A stretch of 64,000 nucleotides of DNA from assembly GCA_036874045.1 (NCBI GenBank), contig CM072344.1, forward strand, positions 10,636,501 to 10,700,500, given 5' to 3'. Positions within the stretch are counted from its first letter, which is position 1. The number at the start of each line of letters is the position of its first letter. The DNA is from Cymodocea nodosa. Its lineage: Eukaryota; Streptophyta; Magnoliopsida; Alismatales; Cymodoceaceae. Positions 35,571-46,640 of this stretch are shown here, one piece after another. Made by a program: the position numbers and the translations under genes. The notes beneath the pieces were generated by a model. It saw only the letters and a program-made list of their open reading frames with translations. It was not told where the DNA came from and ran no database searches.

Positions 35571-37838
35571 ATGGTCTCCAAGTTCTACAATGGTCGTGAC
35601 AAAGGAAAAGGCAAAAGCAGAGGAGACGCAAAAGCAAAAGAAATAGATATTGATGAAGTTCCACGCACTTGGTTTAAGAAAATACTTCGAGTGGACAAAA
35701 GGTTAGCACAAACTTATAGTGAATACTTCTTTCCTTAAGGTATACTAGATGAAGTTAGACAAGAGCTTCAAAATACTAATGCATATATTACATATATGGG
35801 TATTCAAAGTAAATATGATAGAGAATACAGAATGAAATGTGCTGAGATTGCATTTCTCGAATAGTATGCAAAATATATGGAAAAAGGTGTAGGTTCATCA
35901 AATAGAATTCCTCAAACTCCTCTGAGTGGTACACGACTACATGCATTTGAGGAAGAACATGAATCTGCTATACCTACTCCTTTGTATTCAAAAGAAGTAG
36001 AATCAAATATTGTTGTAGATAAAAGAAAAGTTAAAGGTCTTCGAAAGGCAGTTGCAATAGAAAGTGCCTTAGAAGAATTAAAGCAAAAAACTTTTATGGA
36101 GCAATTTGAAAAGAAAACAGCAATACTTGAAGAGGAGAAACAAAAGTGTTATGGAAGAAGAAAAATCAGAAAAATTATGTCTAAGGAAACAAAGTCTACC
36201 AGAAAAGGACAATCGGATGAGCATTTATTTCCAAAGGACAATGTATGTCTAGACATTGTACCTTATAGTGCATCTAACAAACTCATCAATTCCGAGCATA
36301 CTGAAACTGATGAAGATAATGAGACTTTATTTTCTCTTGCTAGAAAACTTGAGAAGAAATCCAAGTCAAATATGAGCTCAAGTTTTTCTATTAGTACAAG
36401 TTCTGATGATGCAGAAATTGAAAAATTAGAGCATCAGGCACATGACATTGAACAACTTATTGCAGATATAATTGACAATGTTCAGGTAGTAACTAGTTCA
36501 CAAGATGAATTATTTGGAGTAGCGGATATTAAAAAAGTTAAGACTCTAGAAGACCTAAATGTCAACCAACCTTCTTCAGAATCTATAGAAGTAGAGTATG
36601 TGAATTCACAACATGTATCAATGGAAATATCTATTGAACAAAATGAATAAATACAGACAGATACACTGACTGTAGAATTTGTGGAAAAATTGAACTCTAA
36701 TCATTCCATAGAGACTGAACAGATGAATGTAGAGCATAATGAAGATGTTCCTTACACTGTTGAAGCTAAAGAATCAAGTGTACATATGTAGCTTCAATAA
36801 AATATTTTCATAGAGGAACAACATGACATTCATTTTGAAGAAGAAGTTCTTGAAGATGAATTAAACTCTGAATCACAACTTCAGGTATCACCTTCTTTGG
36901 GTACAGTATTACAAATTCAAGGTAATTCAATTTATTTTAGATTTGAGGAAGTAGTGTAGAAATACAATAATCTGATTACATGTCAGATTCTGCATGCTTG
37001 ACCAATAAAATTTAGAAATTTGATTAATATGAGAGATCTATTTGAGTATCAAGGCCTCATTCAATTCTTGCCAGTTGGAACAAAATGGAAGTAGTACAAA
37101 GAGCTTATTGCAGTTTTTTATAGAAATCTGGTCAAAAATGAAAATATACTGAAAACTCAAATAAATAAACAAGAGTTAATATTGTCTCTTGAATTAATTT
37201 TTGAAGTTTTGGGATTAAAGAATGAAGGTGTTGTTGTTGCAAATAGATTTGACATAATTAGACAATTGGAATGGAACATTCAGTCTTTATCAAAAATTCC
37301 AGATGTATATACTGAAATGAGATTAATGGAAAATTTGAATGTAGAGGCAAGATTTATTGCAAATATATTGCATGCCAATTTATTTCAAAGAGTCGGACAC
37401 AATATGGAAGTCAGTAGAAGCTGTTTATATGCTACTTATGGTTTACTGAATAGAATTCAAATTAATTGGTTTGATGTTTTTATTTCTCAACTATAGCATA
37501 TGAGTTCAAAGTTATTTATTGGTGATGCTGTATGTAGACTGCTTGCAAGCCAATTGAATTTATCCGATTGACCCTCTAAAACTAAAGGCATGAGAGCTTT
37601 TAGTGTAAAAGATTTGCAAAAATTCCAAGCCTTGCATCAACCTCATCAATAGCAACAACCAATAGATTGTATAGAATAAATTCGACCACAACAGCCAAGT
37701 TATTCAATTCAAGCAGAATAGCAACCCTAGATACCTCCTAACCTAGATGATGTGCTTAACGAAATCAGAAATGATATTAGGCATCTAGGAGATAAAATTT
37801 GTAATGCTATAAGTGATATACATAGGAGGAATAGATAA
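35571..37838 (+). pseudogene. Copy B second ORF (env-like position)
   Basis: It is homologous to 2031-4301 over its full length and begins at the same ATG, with FYNGRDKGKGKSRGDAK. The acidic middle, the ordered block (SLELIFEVLGLKN, MENLNVEARFIANILHANL, FQRVGHNMEVSRS) and the Gln-containing tail are all present. The region 35877-36650 is the longest undisturbed stretch. No membrane segment is visible. It is broken, with about eight interruptions, slightly more than copy A. Confidence 0.75.
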
Positions 37839-38379
37839 TTGTCTATTTGCTTGTATCTGAATACAAAATGTAATGTTTGTATTCATTATTTGATTTATTG
37901 AATAATACATTTTTCTATAAATGTTTACAATTCTTATTATTGTTTACAGAAAGCGTTGTTGTAAATATGTCTCTTACTATATATACTATGTAATCATTTT
38001 TTTTGATTAATGACAAAAAGGGGGAGAAATGTTATAAAAGAAGATGATTATGATTTTAATTACATATATTATAAAGGGAGATGATATTTATATGGTTATT
38101 GTAATCTGACAGATGATAATGTAATCTGAAAGAAAATTATATGGTTATTAAATTATATAATGAAAGGGGGAGAAATCATACTTATGTAATTATTGACATC
38201 TAGAAGTTTTATTTCTAAGAGTTGAAATTTACACAAACAATAGAAATAAGCTTAAGTGAACTTAAGTCAACAAACTTGTTTGTTGAATTAAAAGTTAACC
38301 CAACGAAGGTGCTTTGTTGAGTTAAATATATTTCATAATTGATTTAATATAGTTTTGTCATCATCAAAAAGGGGGAGAT
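37839..38379 (+). other. Copy B 3' noncoding region with polypurine tracts
   Basis: Purine tracts with the core aaagggggaga lie near 38015-38030, near 38164-38174 and at 38364-38379. The last adjoins the LTR. The doubled or tripled tract is shared with copies A and S2. Confidence 0.75.
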
Positions 38380-39406
38380 TGTTGAGTATTTTGTTTTGAT
38401 GATGTGTGTGCTAAATGAAAATAATCATATTTGCTCATTTACTATTGCTTGTGAGAGGAAATTAAGTACATCAATTAATAAAGAAAAAGCTTATTGATAT
38501 AAATACGTGTTTGTATTGGATCTGAAATTATACTAAGTTAATAACTAGTCGTTTCATTGCATTAATTTCTCATTTAACTAAACGTTAAGTTAACATGTGT
38601 TTTTATTGAAAAGCATGATATGTTTTAAAGTTATATCTTCTGTATCATGTATAGTGCACGTTTAGACAACTCGTTAAGTTAGAGTTTTGTTCATATAGAG
38701 GTCACGTGAGAACTCGTTAAGTTAGAGGCTTAAAGGTTAAAATAGGTTACATGAGAACTCATTAAGTTAGTGAGTAAAAGAAGAGACGAACTCGTTAAGT
38801 TAGTGTTGTACACGTGGTGAAATTATAAGTTACGAATGTTATATTGTATCACGTCAGGTGCACATATTTAACTCGTTAAGTTAACATAACTAAATGCGTT
38901 GAGTTGCTATATTGAATACTAAGGCAACGCATTTAGTTAGCATTATAAAACTTAAGTTGTTATGTTTGCACGTGGTAAAATTCTTATTATAAAAATATTT
39001 GTTTATTACTAGTTCATTGAGTTATCTGTAACACAACGGAGATGGTTCGTTGAGTTAGCGTAACACCACAGACTTAATTCGTTGAGCTAGCTACAGTACT
39101 TGTTACGTGAGTTGGCACATGAGGAACTTGTTAAGTTAGAAACGTTAAGTTATATATCTACTTGTGTTACTTGTTTAGTTAACATTAAAGTAACGACTTC
39201 TTATTACACTTAATGAAAGATTTTGGATGAGAAAGTTTATTTTGCAGGAAATTTTTCAGAGAACCAGGATTGATGATTAAAGAAAATTCAAAATGTAAAC
39301 TTGGGTCAGAACATGTGTATTTCGATGAAGGAAAAAGAAAAGACGTGAAGAAGTGGAAAACTGGTAGTGATTAAACGTGGAGGATATGCATGAAATGAAG
39401 ATATAG

Positions 39407-39414
39407 TATAAAAG
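39407..39414 (+). promoter_or_regulatory. TATA box of the copy B LTR
   Basis: TATAAAAG at the position conserved in copies A and D, about 100 bases before the tandem repeats of the transcribed leader. Confidence 0.7.
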
Positions 39415-39504
39415 GCATAGAATTCTCGTTGATCAGTTATCCCTACACACGAAAAGAAAAATCTTTCCAGGGATCAAAAACACCTCTTTGGGGAAAAGCT
39501 CTCA

Positions 39505-39670
39505 AGTGGAAGAAAATTCAGTGAAGCATAAAAAGGTAAGAAATATGTCATTGAAGATTTGAAGTATCAGGTGGAAGAAAATTCAGTGAAGCATAAAAAG
39601 GTAAGATATATGTCATTGAAGATTTAAAGTATCAGAAGAAAGCAAATTCGGTGAAGTAGAGAAAGAATAG
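39505..39670 (+). repeat. Tandem repeat of about 66 bp in the copy B LTR leader
   Basis: Units starting near 39505, 39571 and 39636 share gtggaagaaaattcagtg-like starts, the third being diverged. The better units contain aaaaaggtaaga, which fits a plant splice donor (AG/GTAAG). Copy A has two or three such units (about 6120-6215) and copy D about four. Confidence 0.75.
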
Positions 39671-39994
39671 ATATTTGTCACTAAAGAATTGTTGAAGAAG
39701 AAAGAGAAGAAGAAGAAGAAAAATCTCAAACAGGGAGAAATATTCTAAATTTCGCAAAGTAGTTTTCTCTATTTGTAGTTATGAAATTGTATAGATGAAA
39801 CATGGTATCTATATATAATTGCATCTACAATTTCTAAGGAGAATTGAATTGTATATTGTAATTGAAACCTTAAATAAAAATGATTTTATGAAAATAGTGT
39901 CTAAACTTGTTTTTGAGTTTTAAAGTTTCAATTATAATCAAAAATGTTGTAAAACACAATTCACCCCCCTCTTGTGTAACCCTACGATCCTACA

Positions 39995-41769
39995 AAGAAA
40001 CAAGATTTTTAGAAACATTAATAGTTATGTTAGAAGTACATTTAGACAAATCACATTGATTTATATTATTATTGCATGATTCATCCCTTGAAGTACCTAC
40101 TTCTACATATTTATTACCTTATTTCATGATGAAAGGAATTTTAGTCTTAGATTTACTTGAACTACAACTAATAAATCCTTTATTGGCTTGAGATTTAGAA
40201 TAATCAAATCCTAAGCCAAATTTATATGACACCGTAGGGGTACTAGTTAGTTTGTCTAACTTAGTTTGACTTAAATTCCATTTCTCAATGGTAGAATTTA
40301 AATCTAGCTCTCTCATTTTTAATTTATCAATCTCTACCTCAAGATCATTTATATTGTTTCTCACATTTCATTTTTTGATTCTATCTTTAATTTTTCAGCA
40401 TTTGTATTCTGTATTTGTTCATGTAAGACACATTCATTAAATCTAAATTTATGCAAATCTCTAGCATGATTTTCATTATCACATTTAAACTTTTCTAAAG
40501 TAGTAGACAGGAAACAATTTTCTTCTTCCACAATGGATAAAGAGTTTCTGATATTCTTATTTTCCAGTTTACAAACTTTAAGTTTTTGTAATAATGCATG
40601 ATAAGCACATAATAATTCATCAAAGTTAAAATCTGAATGACTTTCAGGATCAGATATTACCTCAGACTCATCTACCATGAAGCACACATGAGCAACGTCT
40701 TTTAAGACTTGTTCTTCTTCTGAATATGAAGATTTTGATGATGATTCTTCAAATTCAGACTCTTCAACGTGTCATCCCAAGTGATCTTCAAAGCCTTTTT
40801 CTTGTAAAACTTTTTCTAAGTTTTCTAAGCCGTCTTCTTCTAATTTGTCCTACTATGCTTTTCATTTTTCCTTATAGGACAATCAAGTGAAAGATGTCCA
40901 AGTTTCTTACAATTGTAACATACATACTTTCTGGATGAAGAATTCTTGTCATTTAGTGATTTTGACATTGAGGATTTATCATTTTTGTTCCTTTGCTGTT
41001 TCCTAGCTTTCCATGCTTTCTTGAATTTCCTAATCAGCAAAATCAAATCCTCGTCAGAATCAGTACATATATCAGGATTTGAATTAATTTCGAAAGCTAT
41101 TTCTTTCTTCATTTTTAGTTTGTTGTGACTCAGTGATTCATTTAATTGAACTTCATAAGCTGTTAAATTTTCTATAAGTTCATTTATGGTATAAATATTT
41201 AAATCTCGTGATTCCTCAATTGATGTTACTTTCTGAGACCATTTAGAACTTAGGGATCTGAGAATTTTCCTCACCAAATCCTTTTGTTCGAAATTCTTTC
41301 CTAAGCATTTTAAAATGTTTATAATATCAAGAAATCTAGAAAACATCTCAGAAATACTTTCGTCTTCATGCATCTTAAAGAGTTCATACTTATGAATTAA
41401 CATGTTTATCTTAGTCTCTTTAACTTGAGAAGTACCTTCATGTAAAACTTCTAATGCATGCCACACCTCATAAGTAGATTTATATGCCGACACTTTACTG
41501 AATTGTTCATAACTCAACGCACAAAATAAAATATTTAAGCCCTTAGCATTTAGAGTTTCATTTTCTTTTCCAGTAATTGTCCAAGTATTATAAGGAGTAG
41601 TTAACAAAGTATATGGTTTAGAAATCATGAATCACAACTTATGATCTATACTTTGAAGAAAAACTATCATCCTATATTTCTAATATTCATAATGTATTCC
41701 ATCAAATAAAGGAGGACGATTAAGATTTTGGCCTTCATACAAAGAAAAATTACCATTTCCAGTAGCCAT
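39995..41769 (-). pseudogene. Copy D gag (SIRE-like copia), minus strand
   Basis: Read on the minus strand from the ATG at 41769, the product begins with the plant copia gag motif PPLFDG and continues with YELFKMHEDESISEMFSRF and YTINELIENLTAYE. A zinc knuckle CYNCKKLGHLSLDC lies near 40880-40925. A coiled region and the KFGLGFDYSKS block near 40190-40215 follow. The sequence ends at 39994, where the copy B LTR starts, so nothing of its pol is here. It is broken, with about five interruptions. Confidence 0.85.
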
Positions 41770-41950
41770 CTTACCTTAGACTTTTCAACCTATTTGATTT
41801 TAAACAGTTTAAAACTTTAAAACAACTTGAGCCTTAAATCAAGAAAGTTAAACGTATGCTCAGATATTAATTTCTGTTTAAAAATAAGGAAGGTAGAATA
41901 AGTAATGATATTAAATAAGTTGGTATCGATTTTATATCAAAGATTATTAA

Positions 41951-41966
41951 CAAGGCTCTAATACCA
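41951..41966 (-). other. Copy D primer-binding site
   Basis: On the minus strand the site reads tggtattagagccttg, the initiator-Met type. It lies two bases from the LTR end at 41969. Confidence 0.85.
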
Positions 41967-41968
41967 CT

Positions 41969-43368
41969 TATAGGATCGTATAGCTACACAAGAGGGGGGT
42001 GAATTGTGTTTTACAACATTTTAGATTATTATTGAAACTTTAAAACTCAAAAACAAGTCGAGACACTATTTTCATAAAATCATTTTTATTCAAGGTTTCA
42101 ATTACAATATACAATTCAATTCTCCTCAAAAATTGTAAATGCAATTATATATCGATACCATGCTTCCTCTATACAATTTCATAACTACAAACAGAGAAAA
42201 CTAATTTGCAGAATTTAAAACATTTCTCCCTGTTTGAGATCTTTCTTCTTCTTCTTCTTCTTCTCTTTCTTCTTCAACAATTCTTCAGTGACGAATATCT
42301 AGTCTTTCTCTACTTCACTGAATTTGCTTTCTTCTAATACTTTAAATCTTCAGTGACATAAATCTAACCTTTTTTGCTTCACTGAATTTTCTTCCATTTG
42401 ATACTTCAAATCTTTAGTGACATAAATCTAACCTTTTCTACTTCACTGAATTTTCTTCCACTTGATACTTCAAATCTTTAGTGACACAAATTTAACCTTT
42501 TTTGCTTCACTGAATTTTCTTCCACTTGAGAGCTTTTCCCCGAAGAGGTGTTTTTGATCCCTGAAAAGATTTTTCGTTTGGTGTGCAAGGATAACTGATC
42601 AATGAGAATTCTATGCCTTTTATACTGTATCTTCATTTCATGCATATCCTCCACGTTTAATCACTATCAATCTTCACTTCTTCACGTCTTTTCTTTTTCC
42701 TTCATCAAAATACACACATTCTAACCCACGTTTACATTTCAAATTTTCTTTAATCATCAATCCTAGATCTTTGAAAAATTTCCTGCAAAATAAACTTTCT
42801 CATCCAAAATCTTTCATCAAGTGTAATAAGAAGTTGTTACTTTAATGTTAACTAAACGAGTAAAACAAGTAGATATATAACTTAACGTTTCTAACTTAAC
42901 GAGTTCCTCATGTGCCAACTCACGTGACAAGTACTGTAGCTAACTCAACGAACTAAGTTTGTGGTGTTTTGCTAACTCAATGAACCATCTCCATGGTGTT
43001 ACGATAACTCAACAAACCATCTCCATGGTGTTATAGATAACTCAACGAACTAGTAATAAACAAATATTTTTATAATAAGAATTTTACCACATGCAAAAAT
43101 AGCAACTTAAGTTTTATAACGCTAACCTAACGCGTTGCCTTAGTGTTCAATATAGTAACTCAACGCGTTTAGTTATGTTAGCTTAACGAATTAAACATGT
43201 GCACCTCACGTGATACAATATAACATTCGTAACTTTTAATTCACCACGTGTACAACACTAACTTAGCAATTTTGTCTCTTCTTTTACTCACTAAATTAAC
43301 AAGTTCTCACGTGACCTATTCTAACCTTTAAGTCTCTAACTTAACGTGTTCTCATGTGATCTCTATAC
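41969..43368 (-). repeat. Copy D 5' LTR, minus strand, interrupted by copy E
   Basis: It is the reverse complement of the A/B family LTR. It ends in gatcctata next to the primer site and runs back to the equivalent of about 5107 in copy A, where the LTR of copy E begins. TATAC at 43364-43368 would be the target duplication of E; the partner is not in the window. The TATA box is at 42617-42624 (minus). About four leader repeats of 55-65 bp lie at 42290-42545, the most of the three copies. Confidence 0.87.
42290..42545 (-). repeat. Leader tandem repeats of copy D LTR
   Basis: About four units of 55-65 bp contain, on the plus strand, the recurring words cttcactgaatttt and acttcaaatctt. They are homologous to the units at 39505-39670. 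Confidence 0.75.
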
Positions 43369-46231
43369 TGTTAGGACCTAATGGCTTACCAGAGGGGGGG
43401 TGAATGGTAATAAATTGTTTCTTAACTATTTAGTGGCTAATTGATATAGAGAATTAGCAAGCACACGATAAAAATAATACACACAAGATTTTTAGGTGGT
43501 TCACCAATAACAGCTAGTCCACCCCTAAGGGATACTTGGGCTTCACTAAAACTTTCACAAACTTACAATCACTTGCTTTAAGGTTAAAGCAAGAACCAAC
43601 CAAACTGATTGAGCTTTCAGGTTGTAGCTCCAACCAATCTTTCTCTAAAGTTTTTGATCCGTGTACTTTAGTAAAACACTTGCTTGAAAGTATCAGAGTT
43701 GAGTGCATGATGAGCTTCTAAAATTTGAGTCTGTATATATGCTGAAGATGATTTGATCTCAAAGGCTTTCTTCTGTTGAGCTTGGTGTAAATATTTGTAT
43801 GAGCAAAAAACTATCTAATTTTGTTGTCTGTTGCTTATATATATACTAAACATGTGTAACGATCATATTTTTCTTCCAACGGATGTATTCTACTGTACTT
43901 GGTAAGATTTCAGTCCTAAATATGGTAAGTTACTGTTCAGGGAGGTATTTCAAGATACCCTTCCGATTTCCTGGGTTTTTTGAAGGCTTAGCCATGTAAC
44001 TCTCTGAAAAATACTTGTAACTTACCAAAAAGTCACTTAAGTCTTTCTACCATGTAGGATTTCAGATCGTACAAGAGTTGTCATTCAATCGGATACTTGT
44101 AGTTGTAACTTACCGAACTGTTATTTAACTATTGGATAGTTAGCTACAATAACCCTCCAAAATCCTTCGTTAAGTTTCCAACTGCTTTATTTAATTCAGC
44201 ACGTGCATAATAGACTAACTTAAGTTCTAGATGGTTATACCTGTAGCTCATCGAAACTCTTCAAATTTCGGATAGTTAGCTCTAGTAACTTTTCGATTCT
44301 TCCTTTAAGCTTCTGTTTGGATTTCTGTACGTGGGAAATTCAATGACTTAAGTTTCGGATAGTTAGCTACAGTAACTTTTTGATTCTTCATACATCAATC
44401 TTTCTAACTCTCCGAAAGCCTTCTGTTCAAGCTTTAATTTTGCCCATTTTTAATGAATTTTATAAGTAATTTTGCATGATATTATATATCTATGGTGGAT
44501 AAATGATATTAATTATGGGTAATATAAGTCTTGAAATATAGTGCAATATAGAAATTTAATTAACAAGTGCATCCCCCATTGGATATAATTTTACATGAAA
44601 CACATTGATTTATTTTGCATGTCCTATGTTGGCTAACGTCTCTTGGAGTTCAACTTCCATTAATTTTAGGTAACATATATATGTGAGGAGCTTAATGCAA
44701 AAGACCAAAGAAGATGTAAAGAATCAAAAGTTGGTGGACTAAACTTTAAAGAAGAGGACATGCCAACACCTTATTGGCCCTCCTAGATCTATGGCATCTT
44801 ATTGGCTTGGTGATAAAACCAAGGTGCCACATCAAAGAGAGAGAAGACAAAACAACATAAATACAAGGGGAGAGGAATTTCAGCCAACACCTTGGTGCTT
44901 CCAATGAGAGAAAGAAAGAAGAGAAGAAAGCTTGGAGGTGAGGCTTATGCTTTCAAGGAGACCATCCATTGATGCTATTCACCATTCCAAGGGCTAAGGA
45001 GAAGACGTCCAAGCTTGGAGGTGGATTTGCTGCCAAGTTCCATTGAATTCAAAGCTCTAGAGAAGAAGATAAGAAGCTCCTAAGGTAGTGACAACTCTTA
45101 GAGTTTATTATTTTCTTGTATAGAAGGAAGAATTGATGAGAAATGGTGGTGAACATCTCAATTATATGTCTTCTTAGCTAGATAGAGTTCAATGAATGTA
45201 TATGAATGTTTAATTCTTCTTTTCAACTTCTAATTTGCATCCTCTATTCACGTGTATTGTTGGGGCTGTTGGTGAGGCTTTCACACGAGTGAATGACACT
45301 CATCAATGGTGGCTTGGCGCATTTGAGAAGAAGGTGTGAATTGAAAGAAGAAGAAAATAAGTGTTGATGTTCATTTGAATGAAGAACCTATCACTTATAT
45401 CTAGTTGCTAATTTTAATTTCAGTAGTTAATTGAGTTTGTTATATCTTATATTGATCACATTTTGTCCTAATCAATCTCCAAAAAGAATTTCTAATGCAA
45501 GTAGTATAGTATAGTTTAGCTAGATTAGCAAATAGCATAGTTGCATGCATTTAGTATAAATTAGAATAGAGTAGTATAGTCTATTGAACCTTCTTGTTTT
45601 ATTTTTCTTTCCTTAATATTGATGCATTGATATCACTTCTGAAATCACGTGGAACTTGTGTGCATGTTATAATTGAATGAGTTGATAGATTTACAAGTAA
45701 AGAAATTGATTCACATCACCATTTTCCACTACACATTGCCTTGAAATTGCATGATTTGTGAGCTTGTGTTAACTTTGATTATTCTACATTCACATGTCAT
45801 TAATTTACTAAAGTATACCTAAGAGCTTGAAGAACAAGTTGAGTAATAGTTGATTAAGTCATAAACACAATCCTTGTGGAAGAATGACCTGTATTTGCCA
45901 TGTACACCAAAAGAACTGTGCACTTGCAGTAAAGCTTGAGCTAAAAATATAGCTCAACACCTTCTACTTTCGGATACTTAATCTTCTAACTATTTAATAG
46001 TGTTGCTACTGCTTTATACTGCCTTTTGGATACTTAGACTGTTAACTCATTGAAAATATTTCTCTTCCAGATAGTTAAGCCTGGTAACCTTCCAAAATCC
46101 TTTTTGTCACTTGCAGCACACTTTGAACTATTTGTATCAACTTCTGCTCTCTTGCTGACTGTTAAGCCTGAGAAATACAATTTGATTCCTCACATTGATT
46201 TTTGCAATATCAAAATCTAGAGGTCCTTTCA
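43369..46231 (-). repeat. Copy E 3' LTR (about 1.3 kb without its insert)
   Basis: On the minus strand it starts tgaaaggacctctag after a polypurine tract and ends ttaggtcctaaca, with a C-rich block (43385-43392 on the plus strand as a G run) near that end. The solo LTR 44424-45959 splits it. The remaining parts contain modules such as ttcggatagttagct with paired complements (for example 44265-44300), of the type seen in the S family. Confidence 0.82.
44424..45959 (+). repeat. Solo LTR of a gypsy-type family, copy 2 (1536 bp), with CCTTC duplication
   Basis: It is almost the same sequence as 12683-14219, with the same tgttcaagc start and gctcaaca end. CCTTC at 44419-44423 recurs at 45960-45964. 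It contains no coding region. The close match of the two copies, together with clean duplications, points to recent activity of the family, followed by loss of the internal region through LTR recombination. Confidence 0.93.
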
Positions 46232-46247
46232 ATCTCCCTCTTTTTGA
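46232..46247 (-). promoter_or_regulatory. Copy E polypurine tract
   Basis: On the minus strand it reads tcaaaaagagggagat, immediately before the LTR start at 46231. It is the same tract as in copies A, B and S2. Confidence 0.75.
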
Positions 46248-46640
46248 TAATGGCAAAAACCTTACAATATATTACATGTATTTCTCTCCCTATATATCTA
46301 TATAGAGAATCGCACAAAGAATACAGAATATTGAAATTGAGAAACTCCCCCTATTTTTTGAGATTACTCCCCCTACTTTACTACAGTTTGCTACCAAAAT
46401 ATGGTCTTTCTCCCCCTTTTTTGCCAATTGTCAAAAGGAGTGAGAAGTAAGATACTGACTTGGTGGAACAATTATAGTTGGTTAAAAAAAATGGCTAAGT
46501 TGCTACAAAAACAAAGATGTTAGTAGAACAAGCTTCTACTTGTGAGCTTGGAGAGTAGAGAGATATGAAATTATAAATCATATAAGGAACAAATCCCTAA
46601 ATTTCATCTAATATGATTAAATGCAGATTCAGATAATGGT
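46248..46640 (-). other. Copy E 3' noncoding end
   Basis: There is no coding signal. Several G-rich purine runs on the minus strand (near 46345, 46365 and 46415) resemble extra polypurine tracts. The open frame on the plus strand at 46202-46450 overlaps these and is considered spurious. Confidence 0.6.

Larger units (their letters stand above)
38380..39994 (+). repeat. Copy B 3' LTR (1615 bp)
   Basis: It starts tgttgagtatttt and ends gatcctaca. It matches the copy A LTR, apart from a block near 5415-5620 in A that has no counterpart here. It contains CACGTG hexamers at 38703, 38811 and 38969, the GTTAAGTTA modules, and a TATAAAAG box at 39407. The LTR ends inside the gag of copy D, which lies on the opposite strand. 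Confidence 0.92.

Noticed and set aside
46202-46450. An 82-codon plus-strand frame with hydrophobic stretches
   Set aside because: It spans the end of the copy E LTR and its purine tracts on the opposite strand. The hydrophobic look comes from pyrimidine runs.
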